13,447 nucleotides of DNA from CAYYYG01 sp964490875 (GTDB lineage Bacteria; Patescibacteriota; Microgenomatia; UBA1406; GWC2-37-13), in contig CAZBEF010000015.1 in assembly GCA_964490875.1 (NCBI GenBank), positions 1 to 13,447 on the forward strand, given 5' to 3'. Below, in pieces: positions 6,757 to 13,215 of the stretch. Under the pieces are notes generated by a model. That model saw nothing but the letters and a program-made list of their open reading frames with translations. It was not told the origin of the DNA and did not search any database. The translations under genes were made by a program, and so were the position numbers. Within the stretch, counting starts at the first letter, position 1, and every line of letters begins with the position of its first letter.

Positions 6757-7785
6757 ATGATTACTTTTCTTAAACGTAGGTGGTACATTGTTGTAATTAT
6801 TCTTGCAGTCGTCGGATTCATTCTCTATCAGCGGCAGAATTCTGCAACAAAAAGCGCTACCGATACAACTTACACAGTAAAACGTCAAACTTTGGAAGAA
6901 GATTTATCGTTATCTGGAAAAATTGATGCAGAAGAAATAGCAACATTGCATTTTCAGTCTGCAGGCCGGATTGTTTGGAGCGGAGCAAAAGTTGGCGACT
7001 ATCTTCAACAATATCAGGGAATCGCAACCCTTGACGCTCGCGATATTCAGACTCGGTTGAAAAAATATCTCAATACATATGAAATAGCACGCCGGGACTT
7101 CGATCAATCGCAATCTGACACCCGCGAAGTGAAAATAGGTACACTTACCAAGGATCAGCGCGACCAAGCATTGCGGGCATTTGAAAAGGCTCAATTCAAT
7201 CTGAATAATTCAGTTTTGGATGTCGAACTGCAGAATATCGCAGCCGAAGCCGCATATCTTTACAGTCCAATTAACGGAATTCTTGTTGAGGCCGGAGGTT
7301 TATATCCTGGTATTAATGTATCTCCAGCAGTCGATACATATGTGGTGGTAAATCCAAGTACGATTTATTTCTCGGCAACTGCAGATCAGACAGACATCCC
7401 TCAATTATCAAAGTTGTATGAAGCGAAAATTACCTTAGATGCATATCCCGATGAAACTATAGACGGCGGTATTAATCAGATTGCATTTACTCCGAAAGAA
7501 GGCGAATCGGGGACCGTATATGAAGTTAAATTATCGCTGAATGAATCCAATACCACCTATAAATACCGGCTTGGCATGACGGGCGATGCTTCGTTTGTTC
7601 TGCGTAAAAAAGAACACGCGATTGCTGTTCCTTCCCGATTTATTAAAACGGAAAAGGGAGAAAAGTATGTGTTTAGACAGCAGAATGGACAGAAGGTGAA
7701 AACAGTGGTGAAGACAGGTGATGTGTATGACACAGATACAGAAATAATTTCCGGTTTGCAGGAAGGTGATGTTGTTAGTGAATAA
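6757..7785 (+). CDS. HlyD/MacA-like membrane-fusion (adaptor) subunit of an ABC exporter
   Basis: This 342-residue protein is anchored by one N-terminal helix (about 9-24, after KRR) with the rest outside. The first lipoyl half-motif is about 62-95, ending DYLQQYQGIATLD. A polar, helical hairpin region (about 97-165) follows, then the second lipoyl half with LYSPINGILVEAGG and PGINV (about 168-188), a beta-barrel domain, and a C-terminal membrane-proximal domain ending with SGLQEGDVVSE. This order is that of RND/MacA-type periplasmic adaptors. It is followed at once by an ABC ATPase and a MacB/FtsX-type permease, so it is the adaptor of a MacAB-like exporter. No TolC-type partner is seen in the window. 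The substrate is unknown. Confidence 0.88.
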   Translation: MITFLKRRWYIVVIILAVVGFILYQRQNSATKSATDTTYTVKRQTLEEDLSLSGKIDAEEIATLHFQSAGRIVWSGAKVGDYLQQYQGIATLDARDIQTRLKKYLNTYEIARRDFDQSQSDTREVKIGTLTKDQRDQALRAFEKAQFNLNNSVLDVELQNIAAEAAYLYSPINGILVEAGGLYPGINVSPAVDTYVVVNPSTIYFSATADQTDIPQLSKLYEAKITLDAYPDETIDGGINQIAFTPKEGESGTVYEVKLSLNESNTTYKYRLGMTGDASFVLRKKEHAIAVPSRFIKTEKGEKYVFRQQNGQKVKTVVKTGDVYDTDTEIISGLQEGDVVSE

Positions 7786-7821
7786 ATTTTGGCTACTTCA
7801 CTTTTTACGATTATAACTTCT

Positions 7822-8508
7822 ATGGCGACAGATATTCTAAAAATCGATAATGTCTGGAAAGAGTATACCCTTGATAAGGGTGTAATTTTTCATGCTTTAA
7901 AAGGCGCAAGTATGTCGGTTAAAGAAGGAGAATTTACTGCCATTGTAGGACCTTCTGGATCTGGCAAGTCAACTCTTATGCACATGATTGGACTTTTAGA
8001 TAAACCATCGAAAGGCTCTATCCTAGTCGAAGGGAAAGATATCAGTACAATGAACGACGATCAGCTTTCAACATTGCGGAGCGAATTTGTCGGCTTCGTT
8101 TTTCAACAGTTTAATTTAATCAATAAACTTACTGTGCTTGAGAATATTCTTCTTCCTACAGTCTATGCGCGTAAAAAATTACCTTTCAACACCGAGAAAC
8201 AAGCGCGATATCTTATGGAACGGTTTGGTCTGGCTGATAAAGCAAACTCATATCCCAATAGAATTTCCGGCGGGCAGCAGCAGCGTGTTGCAATTGCGCG
8301 AGCACTTATCATGAATCCAAAACTCATTCTTGCCGATGAACCCACGGGGAATCTAGACACTAAAACAGGAAATGAAATCATGAATTTGCTGAAAGAATTA
8401 AACAAAAATGAGAAAAGAACTATTGTTATTGTTACACACGAGCCTGATATCGCCGCACAAACCAAGCGGGAGATTAGGATTCGGGATGGAGAAATTGAAA
8501 AAAGGTAA
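7822..8508 (+). CDS. ABC transporter ATPase, MacB/LolD-type
   Basis: This 228-residue nucleotide-binding subunit has all the functional motifs: Walker A GPSGSGKST (43-51), Q-loop FVFQQFN (92-98), signature ISGGQQQRVAIARAL (148-162), Walker B LILADEPTG with catalytic Glu173, D-loop NLDT, and H-loop VTHEPD (His206). The close similarity around RISGGQQQRVAIARAL and DEPTGNLD is typical of the LolD/MacB/FtsE group that drives mechanotransmission-type permeases. I start it at the ATG at 7822 because the family N-terminus (ILKIDNVWKEY) begins there. An upstream in-frame TTG at 7789 would add 11 residues without family support. It sits between the adaptor and the permease in one operon and lacks a visible Shine-Dalgarno sequence. 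Confidence 0.95.
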   Translation: MATDILKIDNVWKEYTLDKGVIFHALKGASMSVKEGEFTAIVGPSGSGKSTLMHMIGLLDKPSKGSILVEGKDISTMNDDQLSTLRSEFVGFVFQQFNLINKLTVLENILLPTVYARKKLPFNTEKQARYLMERFGLADKANSYPNRISGGQQQRVAIARALIMNPKLILADEPTGNLDTKTGNEIMNLLKELNKNEKRTIVIVTHEPDIAAQTKREIRIRDGEIEKR

Positions 8509-8515
8509 TATTATT

Positions 8516-8560
8516 GGATCCCTGCCTGCGGCAGGCAGGCCGAAATAAATTCGGGATGAC
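8516..8560. repeat. Short repeat interrupted by a 19-bp palindrome (copy 2)
   Basis: CCTGCCTGCGGCAGGCAGG at 8521-8539 is the same palindrome as at 3208-3227 with one central C missing. It splits a second, different element. Without it, the flanks join to GGATC+CCGAAATAAATTCGGGATGAC, which contains a perfect hairpin, ATCCCGAA-ATAAA-TTCGGGAT. The repeat lies in the 62-nt gap between the exporter ATPase and permease genes, so the operon mRNA would carry a strong hairpin there. No U-run follows, so a complete terminator is unlikely; partial attenuation or mRNA-end protection is possible. Confidence 0.8.
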
Positions 8561-8570
8561 ATAGTTTAAT

Positions 8571-9782
8571 ATGTTTTATTTTGTATTTATTTTAAAATCG
8601 GCGTTTGCAGATTTTTCGAGAAATAAAGGGCGGACACTCCTCACATCTCTCGGAATTTTAATCGGTGTTTTATCGGTTGTGCTTCTTATGGCATTCGGAC
8701 TTGGTTTGCGCCGGTATATTCAGCAGCAGTTTGAAGCAATCGGCACAAATCTTTTGCGCGTAGTTCCGGGGAAAGTAATTCAGAATGGTAACTTTAGAGG
8801 CGGCGGCGGATCTTCGTTTGGCGGAATCCGTTTTGACGAACAAGATATAGTCCGACTAAAAAGAATAAAAACTGCTGATTATGTAGTACCTCTTTTTACC
8901 AAATCCATTACTGCAACAGCAGGAAGAAATAAATATTTTACCGATATGTATTCCAGTTCGGCGGAAGTATTTTTAGCTTTGAATGTAACTCCTGAGTTCG
9001 GTGAAGTATTTACCAAAACAGATGTTGATAAACGGACAAAGGTTGCTGTTGTTGGTCCGAAAGTGGCAAAAGAGTTGTTTAATGATCTTCAAAGTGCGGT
9101 CGGGCAGAAAATAAAAATAGAAGGCCAGACGTTTACTATTATCGGCGTCACTAAATCTAAGGGCGGTGGAGGATTCGGCGGGCCGGATGTAGATGGTTTT
9201 ATTTATATTCCTTATAAAACTGGATATATTTTTAATACCGATAAGAAATTCGCTGCAATTATAGTTCGTGCAAAAAGCGAATCCGAAATGGCTGAAACTA
9301 AAAAGGAAGTTACCAACACCCTGCTGAAAAATTATGAAGAAGATGATTTTTCGGTTATAGAAAGTACTGAAATTTTAAATGCAATCGGCTCTATTTTTGG
9401 CATTATGAATCTGGTGCTGGTTGCAATTGCTGCAATCTCGCTCATCGTAGGAGGTATAGGTATTATGAATATAATGTACGTTACGGTTACAGAGCGTATT
9501 AAAGAAATCGGCATCCGGCGGGCAATCGGAGCACGGAGAAATGATATCCTGTATCAATTCTTAATTGAGTCTGTAATCTTGTCATTGTTTGGCGGGTTAC
9601 TTGGTCTATTGCTTGCATATATCATTGTTTTTTTTATCCAGCGGGTATTTCCTGCATATATTGATCTGCAAACAGTAGCGCTGTCTCTTGGAGTTTCTTC
9701 GTTAATCGGAGTTGTTTTCGGAGTCTTTCCGGCTAAAAAAGCCGCAGATCTTTCACCGATCGACGCGATTCGGTATGAGTAA
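8571..9782 (+). CDS. MacB/FtsX-type ABC exporter permease
   Basis: This 403-residue membrane subunit has the MacB topology. One helix near the N-terminus (about 25-45) follows the RNKGRTLLTSLGILIGV block. A large extracytoplasmic domain (about 50-275) with two Gly-rich stretches (FRGGGGSSFGG and SKGGGGFGGPD) comes next, then three C-terminal helices. The conserved cytoplasmic loop VTERIKEIGIRRAIGARRNDIL joins helices two and three. The C-terminus FPAKKAADLSPIDAIRYE is the family hallmark. It works with the ATPase encoded 62 nt upstream and the adaptor before that. MacB-type permeases move substrates from the outer membrane face rather than through the membrane. The substrate cannot be told; peptides, lipoproteins or antimicrobials are all possible. 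Confidence 0.93.
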   Translation: MFYFVFILKSAFADFSRNKGRTLLTSLGILIGVLSVVLLMAFGLGLRRYIQQQFEAIGTNLLRVVPGKVIQNGNFRGGGGSSFGGIRFDEQDIVRLKRIKTADYVVPLFTKSITATAGRNKYFTDMYSSSAEVFLALNVTPEFGEVFTKTDVDKRTKVAVVGPKVAKELFNDLQSAVGQKIKIEGQTFTIIGVTKSKGGGGFGGPDVDGFIYIPYKTGYIFNTDKKFAAIIVRAKSESEMAETKKEVTNTLLKNYEEDDFSVIESTEILNAIGSIFGIMNLVLVAIAAISLIVGGIGIMNIMYVTVTERIKEIGIRRAIGARRNDILYQFLIESVILSLFGGLLGLLLAYIIVFFIQRVFPAYIDLQTVALSLGVSSLIGVVFGVFPAKKAADLSPIDAIRYE

Positions 9783-9829
9783 ATTTATTTAGGACACTCT
9801 AATCAATTTATTTTGTAGTTTATACTCCA

Positions 9830-9858
9830 TTGAAAATGCAATACTACTGTTTTATATT
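9830..9858 (+). promoter_or_regulatory. Sigma-70-type promoter upstream of the 67-aa gene
   Basis: TTGAAA (9830-9835), a 17-nt spacer and TATATT (9853-9858) make the best -35/-10 pair in the window. The start would lie near 9865, giving a leader of roughly 11 nt before the ATG at 9877. It supports the small gene downstream. Confidence 0.6.
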
Positions 9859-9876
9859 AAGATCAAATTAAAACAT

Positions 9877-10080
9877 ATGGATAAAAACAAACTAGTGTAC
9901 TCACTGGTATGCAAAAATATTGCCAGCATTTTTAATAGCGCTACGTTAGTTTTTATTGGAATATTATTTGCCGCAGCATCAGCTTTCGATAAAATAATAG
10001 CTTTATTATTTTTTTTAATAGGTTTAATTGCAGCTGTAGTTATGGATTGGTTATCAGAGGATATATTATTTGTTAAGTAA
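9877..10080 (+). CDS. Small hydrophobic protein, function unknown
   Basis: This 67-residue protein of no recognised family starts with a short basic end (MDKNK) and has two hydrophobic stretches, about residues 17-36 and 39-56, separated by a short polar turn (AFDK). The tail is acidic (WLSEDILFVK). It therefore looks like a two-helix hairpin membrane protein. A good -35/-10 pair lies just upstream, and the ORF fills the gap between the exporter operon and the next small gene, which supports it being real. No Shine-Dalgarno sequence is visible. An overlapping 78-codon ORF on the other strand is the alternative, but it has no matching signal. No function is proposed. Confidence 0.55.
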   Translation: MDKNKLVYSLVCKNIASIFNSATLVFIGILFAAASAFDKIIALLFFLIGLIAAVVMDWLSEDILFVK

Positions 10081-10098
10081 GAGTTCAATTAATATAAT
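10070..10098 (+). promoter_or_regulatory. Promoter of the 37-aa gene with consensus TATAAT
   Basis: TTGTTA (10070-10075), a 17-nt spacer and a perfect TATAAT (10093-10098) lie seven bases before the ATG at 10106. The predicted start coincides with the start codon, so the mRNA would be leaderless. The -35 overlaps the end of the 67-aa gene. Confidence 0.55.
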
Positions 10099-10105
10099 TA
10101 TATTT

Positions 10106-10219
10106 ATGAATAATCTATCTTCGCTGTTCACTAGTATAGAAGTAGCATTTGGATTAGCAGTACTTGTGCTGGTTGTCTTGGCTTATATCATAAGAAATCT
10201 TCTGAAGAAACATGATTAA
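10106..10219 (+). CDS. Very small single-span membrane protein, 37 aa, function unknown
   Basis: The ORF encodes 37 residues: a polar start (MNNLSSLFTSIE), one hydrophobic helix (about residues 13-29, VAFGLAVLVLVVLAYII), and a basic end (RNLLKKHD). This suggests an N-outside, C-inside single-span protein. A consensus TATAAT with a 17-nt-spaced TTGTTA lies upstream in the leaderless position, which is the main reason to believe it. Its last 32 nt overlap the 3' end of the convergent fpg gene. It could be an accident of an AT-rich gap, but promoter, topology and clean stop agree. No family is recognised. Confidence 0.5.
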   Translation: MNNLSSLFTSIEVAFGLAVLVLVVLAYIIRNLLKKHD

Positions 10220-11066
10220 GATCTATATTTTTTTGGCAAACAGGGCAATAGAAACTACTTCTTCCTCCCTGTTTTACTCTCTTGATTGGAGTTTTACAGC
10301 GCAGACACGGTTTATTTTCCCGATGGTACACTTTAAAATGATTCTGATATCCGCCCTTTGATCCGTCCGGTAGAATATACACTTCATCACGAGCCGATGA
10401 TCCTTTATGCAACAGTCCTTCATCAATTATCTCCTGGATTGCTTTATGCAATGAAGCAATTTCATCTTGTGTCAATGTGTTTGATTTCCGAAGCGGATTA
10501 ATCTTTGCAATAAATAATGAATCGTTCGCGTAAATATTGCCAATTCCGGCAAGAGCGTCTTGATCCATTAATAATACTTTAATAGGTTTTCTGGTTTTTG
10601 AAGTAATTGATTGTAGAAATTCTTCAGTAAAATCAGGAGATAAAACATCAACTGACAACGGACCCTCTGGCTTTTTACCCACTTTCATCCATCCAAAAGT
10701 CCGAAGATCATTAAAAAAAAGAGTCGAACCGTCATCAAAATCAATTATCACTCTGGTTGTTTTTCCCGGCATTGTATCTGTTTCTGCGAATGGTATTGAT
10801 GAGTTAAATTTTGAAAGTTTTTTATCAGCGGCAAAAAGCAGCTGTCCGCTCATTTTCAAATGCACACTGATATAAAGACCATTAGAAAGTTTTATGGAAA
10901 TTACTTTTCCTATTCGGAATACACTAATAACTTTTTGTCCGATTATATCCTGTGGATTCCCGACAAACTGTTTAGGGTGACGCACTGTTACATTTTTTAT
11001 TGTTTTGTTAGCAAGTTTTTTGTGTAGCGAAAGGCGGATTGTTTCTACTTCGGGGAGTTCGGGCAT
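10188..11066 (-). CDS. mutM: Formamidopyrimidine-DNA glycosylase (Fpg/MutM)
   Basis: This base-excision repair enzyme removes 8-oxoguanine and ring-opened purines and nicks the abasic site. All key parts are present in 292 residues. There is the N-terminal MPELPEVET, giving catalytic Pro and Glu after Met removal, and the RIGK lysine (Lys54, the family Lys57 position). VHLKMSGQL (68-76) follows. The helix-two-turn-helix block is DQDALAGIGNIYANDSLF (168-185), and the zinc finger has Cys254, Cys257, Cys274 and Cys277, with Arg269 in GGRSSFYCPVC. About 15 residues trail the finger. The gene starts six bases after the stop of the GT4 gene and is probably co-transcribed with it, an unusual pairing for a repair gene. 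Its end overlaps the small convergent ORF. Confidence 0.98.
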   Translation of the reverse strand: MPELPEVETIRLSLHKKLANKTIKNVTVRHPKQFVGNPQDIIGQKVISVFRIGKVISIKLSNGLYISVHLKMSGQLLFAADKKLSKFNSSIPFAETDTMPGKTTRVIIDFDDGSTLFFNDLRTFGWMKVGKKPEGPLSVDVLSPDFTEEFLQSITSKTRKPIKVLLMDQDALAGIGNIYANDSLFIAKINPLRKSNTLTQDEIASLHKAIQEIIDEGLLHKGSSARDEVYILPDGSKGGYQNHFKVYHRENKPCLRCKTPIKRVKQGGRSSFYCPVCQKNIDLNHVSSEDFL

Positions 11067-11072
11067 AGTAGG

Positions 11073-12182
11073 TTATACTTCAACAACATTAAGAATATTC
11101 TGCTTAAAGATATCAAAGGAATATTTCTCTGCTGCTTCGCGGCAGGTTAACCTCAAATTCATATATTCTTTTTCAGAAAGTTGTTCCATTTTCTCTATCT
11201 TTTCAATCAGAGAATCTTCGTGAAGGGTATGATATAGAAATCCTCGTTCGCCATCGATCACTGTTTCAGGAACCCCACCTGAAGCATATGCTATCACGGG
11301 GAGTCCATGTCCCATCGCTTCAACCGGTGCAATCCCAAATTCATCATCCACTGAAGCAAATAAAAACGCTTTAGCATTCTTATACAGTTCAGGAAGCATT
11401 TCATCCGAAACAGAGCTTAATATCTCGACAGTTGGTCCGGATATGCTTTTAAGATAATCTTTATCACGTCCTTCTCCAACTATTTTAAGATTAAATTTCT
11501 TTTTATTTGCCGCTCTAATAAGTACATCCACATGTTTTGCCCGCGCTAATCGCGAAACAGTTAGATAATAATTTTGTGGTTTGTGTTCTGCAGACACACT
11601 CAATTTTTCTGGAATATTCACAGGAGGATATATTACTTTTGAATCTCTCCGATATAATTTTGCAATTCTTCTCTTAGTTTCTTCGGAATTCGCAAGAAAA
11701 AAATCAATTCGTGCAGATGATAAAAAATCCCACATGCGGAGTTTATGATTGATTAAATGTCCGTATATCTTAATCGGCCAATATTTTTGCCATTCAATAG
11801 CAGTTTCATAGTAGTATAAATATCTTGGTTGATGATGGAGATAACAAATGTGTTTTGTTTCCGGCCTGGTAATAATTCCTTTACACATATATCCGCCGGA
11901 TGAAGAAATAACCAGATCATATCCTTTAAAATCGAAACTCTCCCAAATCAGCGGGGTAATAAATCGAAGTGGAGAATAGAATCGTTTAATAAGCCATACT
12001 TTATCAGCCCAAGAAGTTTTTATATTCCACGTTTTTATAAGCTTGGCATGCACCCCCAGTCTGGATGGCGTATAAAATGACGTAAATACGTCTGCTTCGG
12101 GGAATATTTCTTTCAGCGCAACAAGTACACGCTCGGCTCCGCCAAATTCCTGCAGCTGATCGTGTACTAATGCTATTTTCAT
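11073..12182 (-). CDS. GT4-family glycosyltransferase (GT-B fold)
   Basis: This 369-residue cytoplasmic or membrane-associated enzyme has the N-terminal MKIALVHDQLQEFGGAERV, the usual Gly-rich acceptor-site loop of GT4 enzymes. A hinge around YLTVSRLARAKHVD (206-219) and KIVGEGRD (233-240) follow. The donor-binding block EFGIAPVEAMGHGLPVIAYA (281-300) carries the E-x7-E pair, and SGGVPETVIDGERGFLY closes it. It should add a sugar from a nucleotide donor to a lipid-linked or polysaccharide acceptor; the sugar is not predictable. It is the first gene of a two-gene unit with mutM and divergent from uppP. A TGATACAAT extended -10 box lies six bases before its ATG, and no Shine-Dalgarno sequence is seen. 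Confidence 0.92.
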   Translation of the reverse strand: MKIALVHDQLQEFGGAERVLVALKEIFPEADVFTSFYTPSRLGVHAKLIKTWNIKTSWADKVWLIKRFYSPLRFITPLIWESFDFKGYDLVISSSGGYMCKGIITRPETKHICYLHHQPRYLYYYETAIEWQKYWPIKIYGHLINHKLRMWDFLSSARIDFFLANSEETKRRIAKLYRRDSKVIYPPVNIPEKLSVSAEHKPQNYYLTVSRLARAKHVDVLIRAANKKKFNLKIVGEGRDKDYLKSISGPTVEILSSVSDEMLPELYKNAKAFLFASVDDEFGIAPVEAMGHGLPVIAYASGGVPETVIDGERGFLYHTLHEDSLIEKIEKMEQLSEKEYMNLRLTCREAAEKYSFDIFKQNILNVVEV

Positions 12183-12188
12183 GGTTAT

Positions 12189-12194
12189 ATTGTA
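12189..12194 (-). promoter_or_regulatory. Extended -10 box of the GT4-mutM unit (leaderless geometry)
   Basis: The minus strand reads TGATACAAT, a TGn-extended -10, then six bases, then the ATG at 12182. No -35 is needed for an extended -10, and none is obvious. The predicted start is at or within a base of the start codon. Confidence 0.5.
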
Positions 12195-12220
12195 TCATTT
12201 TATGTCTGAATTCTATGTAG

Positions 12221-12226
12221 TACAAT
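12221..12226 (+). promoter_or_regulatory. Candidate -10 box of uppP
   Basis: TACAAT lies 38 nt before the uppP ATG and would give a leader of about 31 nt. A second candidate, TATTAT at 12245-12250, lies 14 nt before the ATG. Neither has a clear -35, so the choice is open. Confidence 0.3.
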
Positions 12227-12264
12227 GGTGAAAAGCAAAATACGTATTATCAGTTTACAGTTAT

Positions 12265-13047
12265 ATGAATATCATCCATGTTTTAATTTTGTCTATTGTT
12301 GAAGGAATTACAGAATTTCTTCCTGTTTCTTCTACATTTCATCTTATTCAGACAGCAAACTTATTACGTATTCCTCAGAACGACTTTACAAAATTATTCG
12401 AAGTCTTCATTCAGTCGGGAGCAATCCTATCTGTAGTCCTTTTATTTATCCGTCCAATTTTAAAAGACAGGGAGCTGATGAATAAAACTTTAATCTCGTT
12501 TTTACCTACAGCAGTTATCGGATTAGTTCTTCATAAAATAATTAAAGATGTTTTTTTCGAAAGCCAGTTTCTGATGATTAGTGTATTTATCGGTTTTGGA
12601 ATTATATTTCTTGTTACAGAATTATTGGTACAACAGAAGAAAATTACTCTTAATAAAGAAACCAAAAAGCTTACCTATATGCAGGCTTTTGCGATCGGCC
12701 TTTTTCAGTCGCTTGCAGTAATCCCCGGTGTATCACGCGCCGGTGCGGTGATTATTGGAATGATGTTTTTAGGCTATAAACGGGATGAATCGGCAAAATA
12801 TTCGTTCATACTTTCCATCCCAACAATCTTTGCCGCCTCTTTCTATGACTTATTTAAAATGCGCGAAGTTGCATTCAGCAATATGAATAATGCAGGGCTT
12901 TTGGCAGTAGGTTTTGTTGCTTCGTTTATCGGCTCATATTTTGTGGTGAAATGGCTTATTCAATATTTGCAGCGGAACTCTTTGGCGTTATTCGGCTGGT
13001 ACAGAGTAGTGCTTGGTATAATTATTCTGTTGAATATGTTCAAGTAG
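12265..13047 (+). CDS. uppP: Undecaprenyl-diphosphatase UppP (BacA family)
   Basis: This 260-residue polytopic membrane enzyme dephosphorylates undecaprenyl diphosphate so that the lipid carrier can be reused for peptidoglycan and glycan export. The two signature motifs are present. One is EGITEFLPVSSTFHL (13-27), with the catalytic-region Glu17, Ser23 and His26. The other is PGVSRAGAVIIG (154-165), with Ser157 and Arg158. Two positions differ from the common form. Phe replaces Gly in SSTGHL, and Ala and Val replace Ser and Thr in SRSGATI. It stands next to a GT4 gene and in a neighbourhood of lipid-linked sugar enzymes, which fits carrier recycling. The start Met is followed at once by the family N-terminus. 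tRNA-Arg begins eight bases after its stop. Confidence 0.96.
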   Translation: MNIIHVLILSIVEGITEFLPVSSTFHLIQTANLLRIPQNDFTKLFEVFIQSGAILSVVLLFIRPILKDRELMNKTLISFLPTAVIGLVLHKIIKDVFFESQFLMISVFIGFGIIFLVTELLVQQKKITLNKETKKLTYMQAFAIGLFQSLAVIPGVSRAGAVIIGMMFLGYKRDESAKYSFILSIPTIFAASFYDLFKMREVAFSNMNNAGLLAVGFVASFIGSYFVVKWLIQYLQRNSLALFGWYRVVLGIIILLNMFK

Positions 13048-13054
13048 TAAATAT

Positions 13055-13126
13055 GCACCCGTAGTTCAACGGATAGAATATGGGCTTCCGAAGCCTAGGA
13101 TGGAGGTTCAATTCCCCCCGGGTGCA
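13055..13126 (+). tRNA. tRNA-Arg (anticodon CCG)
   Basis: The cloverleaf can be drawn by hand. The acceptor is GCACCCG/CGGGTGC with discriminator A, and the D-stem is GTTC/GAAT. The anticodon stem is TGGGC/GCCTA with loop TTCCGAA, giving anticodon CCG at 13088-13090, which reads CGG. The T-stem is GGAGG/CCCCC with loop TTCAATT. The T-stem has one A-C mismatch at its middle pair, and G-U pairs occur in the D- and anticodon stems. The D-loop has an A after GG, matching the A20 identity base of tRNA-Arg. CCA is not encoded. Confidence 0.93.
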
Positions 13127-13139
13127 CAAGAATTTTTTA

Positions 13140-13210
13140 GGGCCTGTAGTTCAACGGTAGAATATGGCATTCGCATTGCCAAGATCCGGGTTCAATTCCC
13201 GGTAGGTCCA
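13140..13210 (+). tRNA. tRNA-Ala (anticodon CGC)
   Basis: The acceptor GGGCCTG pairs with TAGGTCC and includes the G3-U70 wobble pair, the main alanine identity element; the discriminator is A. The D-stem is GTTC/GAAT. The anticodon stem TGGCA/TGCCA with loop TTCGCAT gives anticodon CGC at 13172-13174, reading GCG. The T-stem is CCGGG/CCCGG with loop TTCAATT. CCA is not encoded. It lies 13 nt after tRNA-Arg and only five bases before the next start codon. Confidence 0.95.
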
Positions 13211-13215
13211 CAGAT

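Noticed and set aside
7789..7821. TTG start for the ABC ATPase
   Set aside because: The 11 added residues precede the usual family N-terminus, and an ATG at 7822 fits better.
9852..10088. 78-codon ORF on the minus strand
   Set aside because: It is the reverse of the 67-aa membrane ORF, lacks a promoter on that strand, and its residue pattern (many Asn, Ile, Lys, Ala) looks like an antisense shadow.
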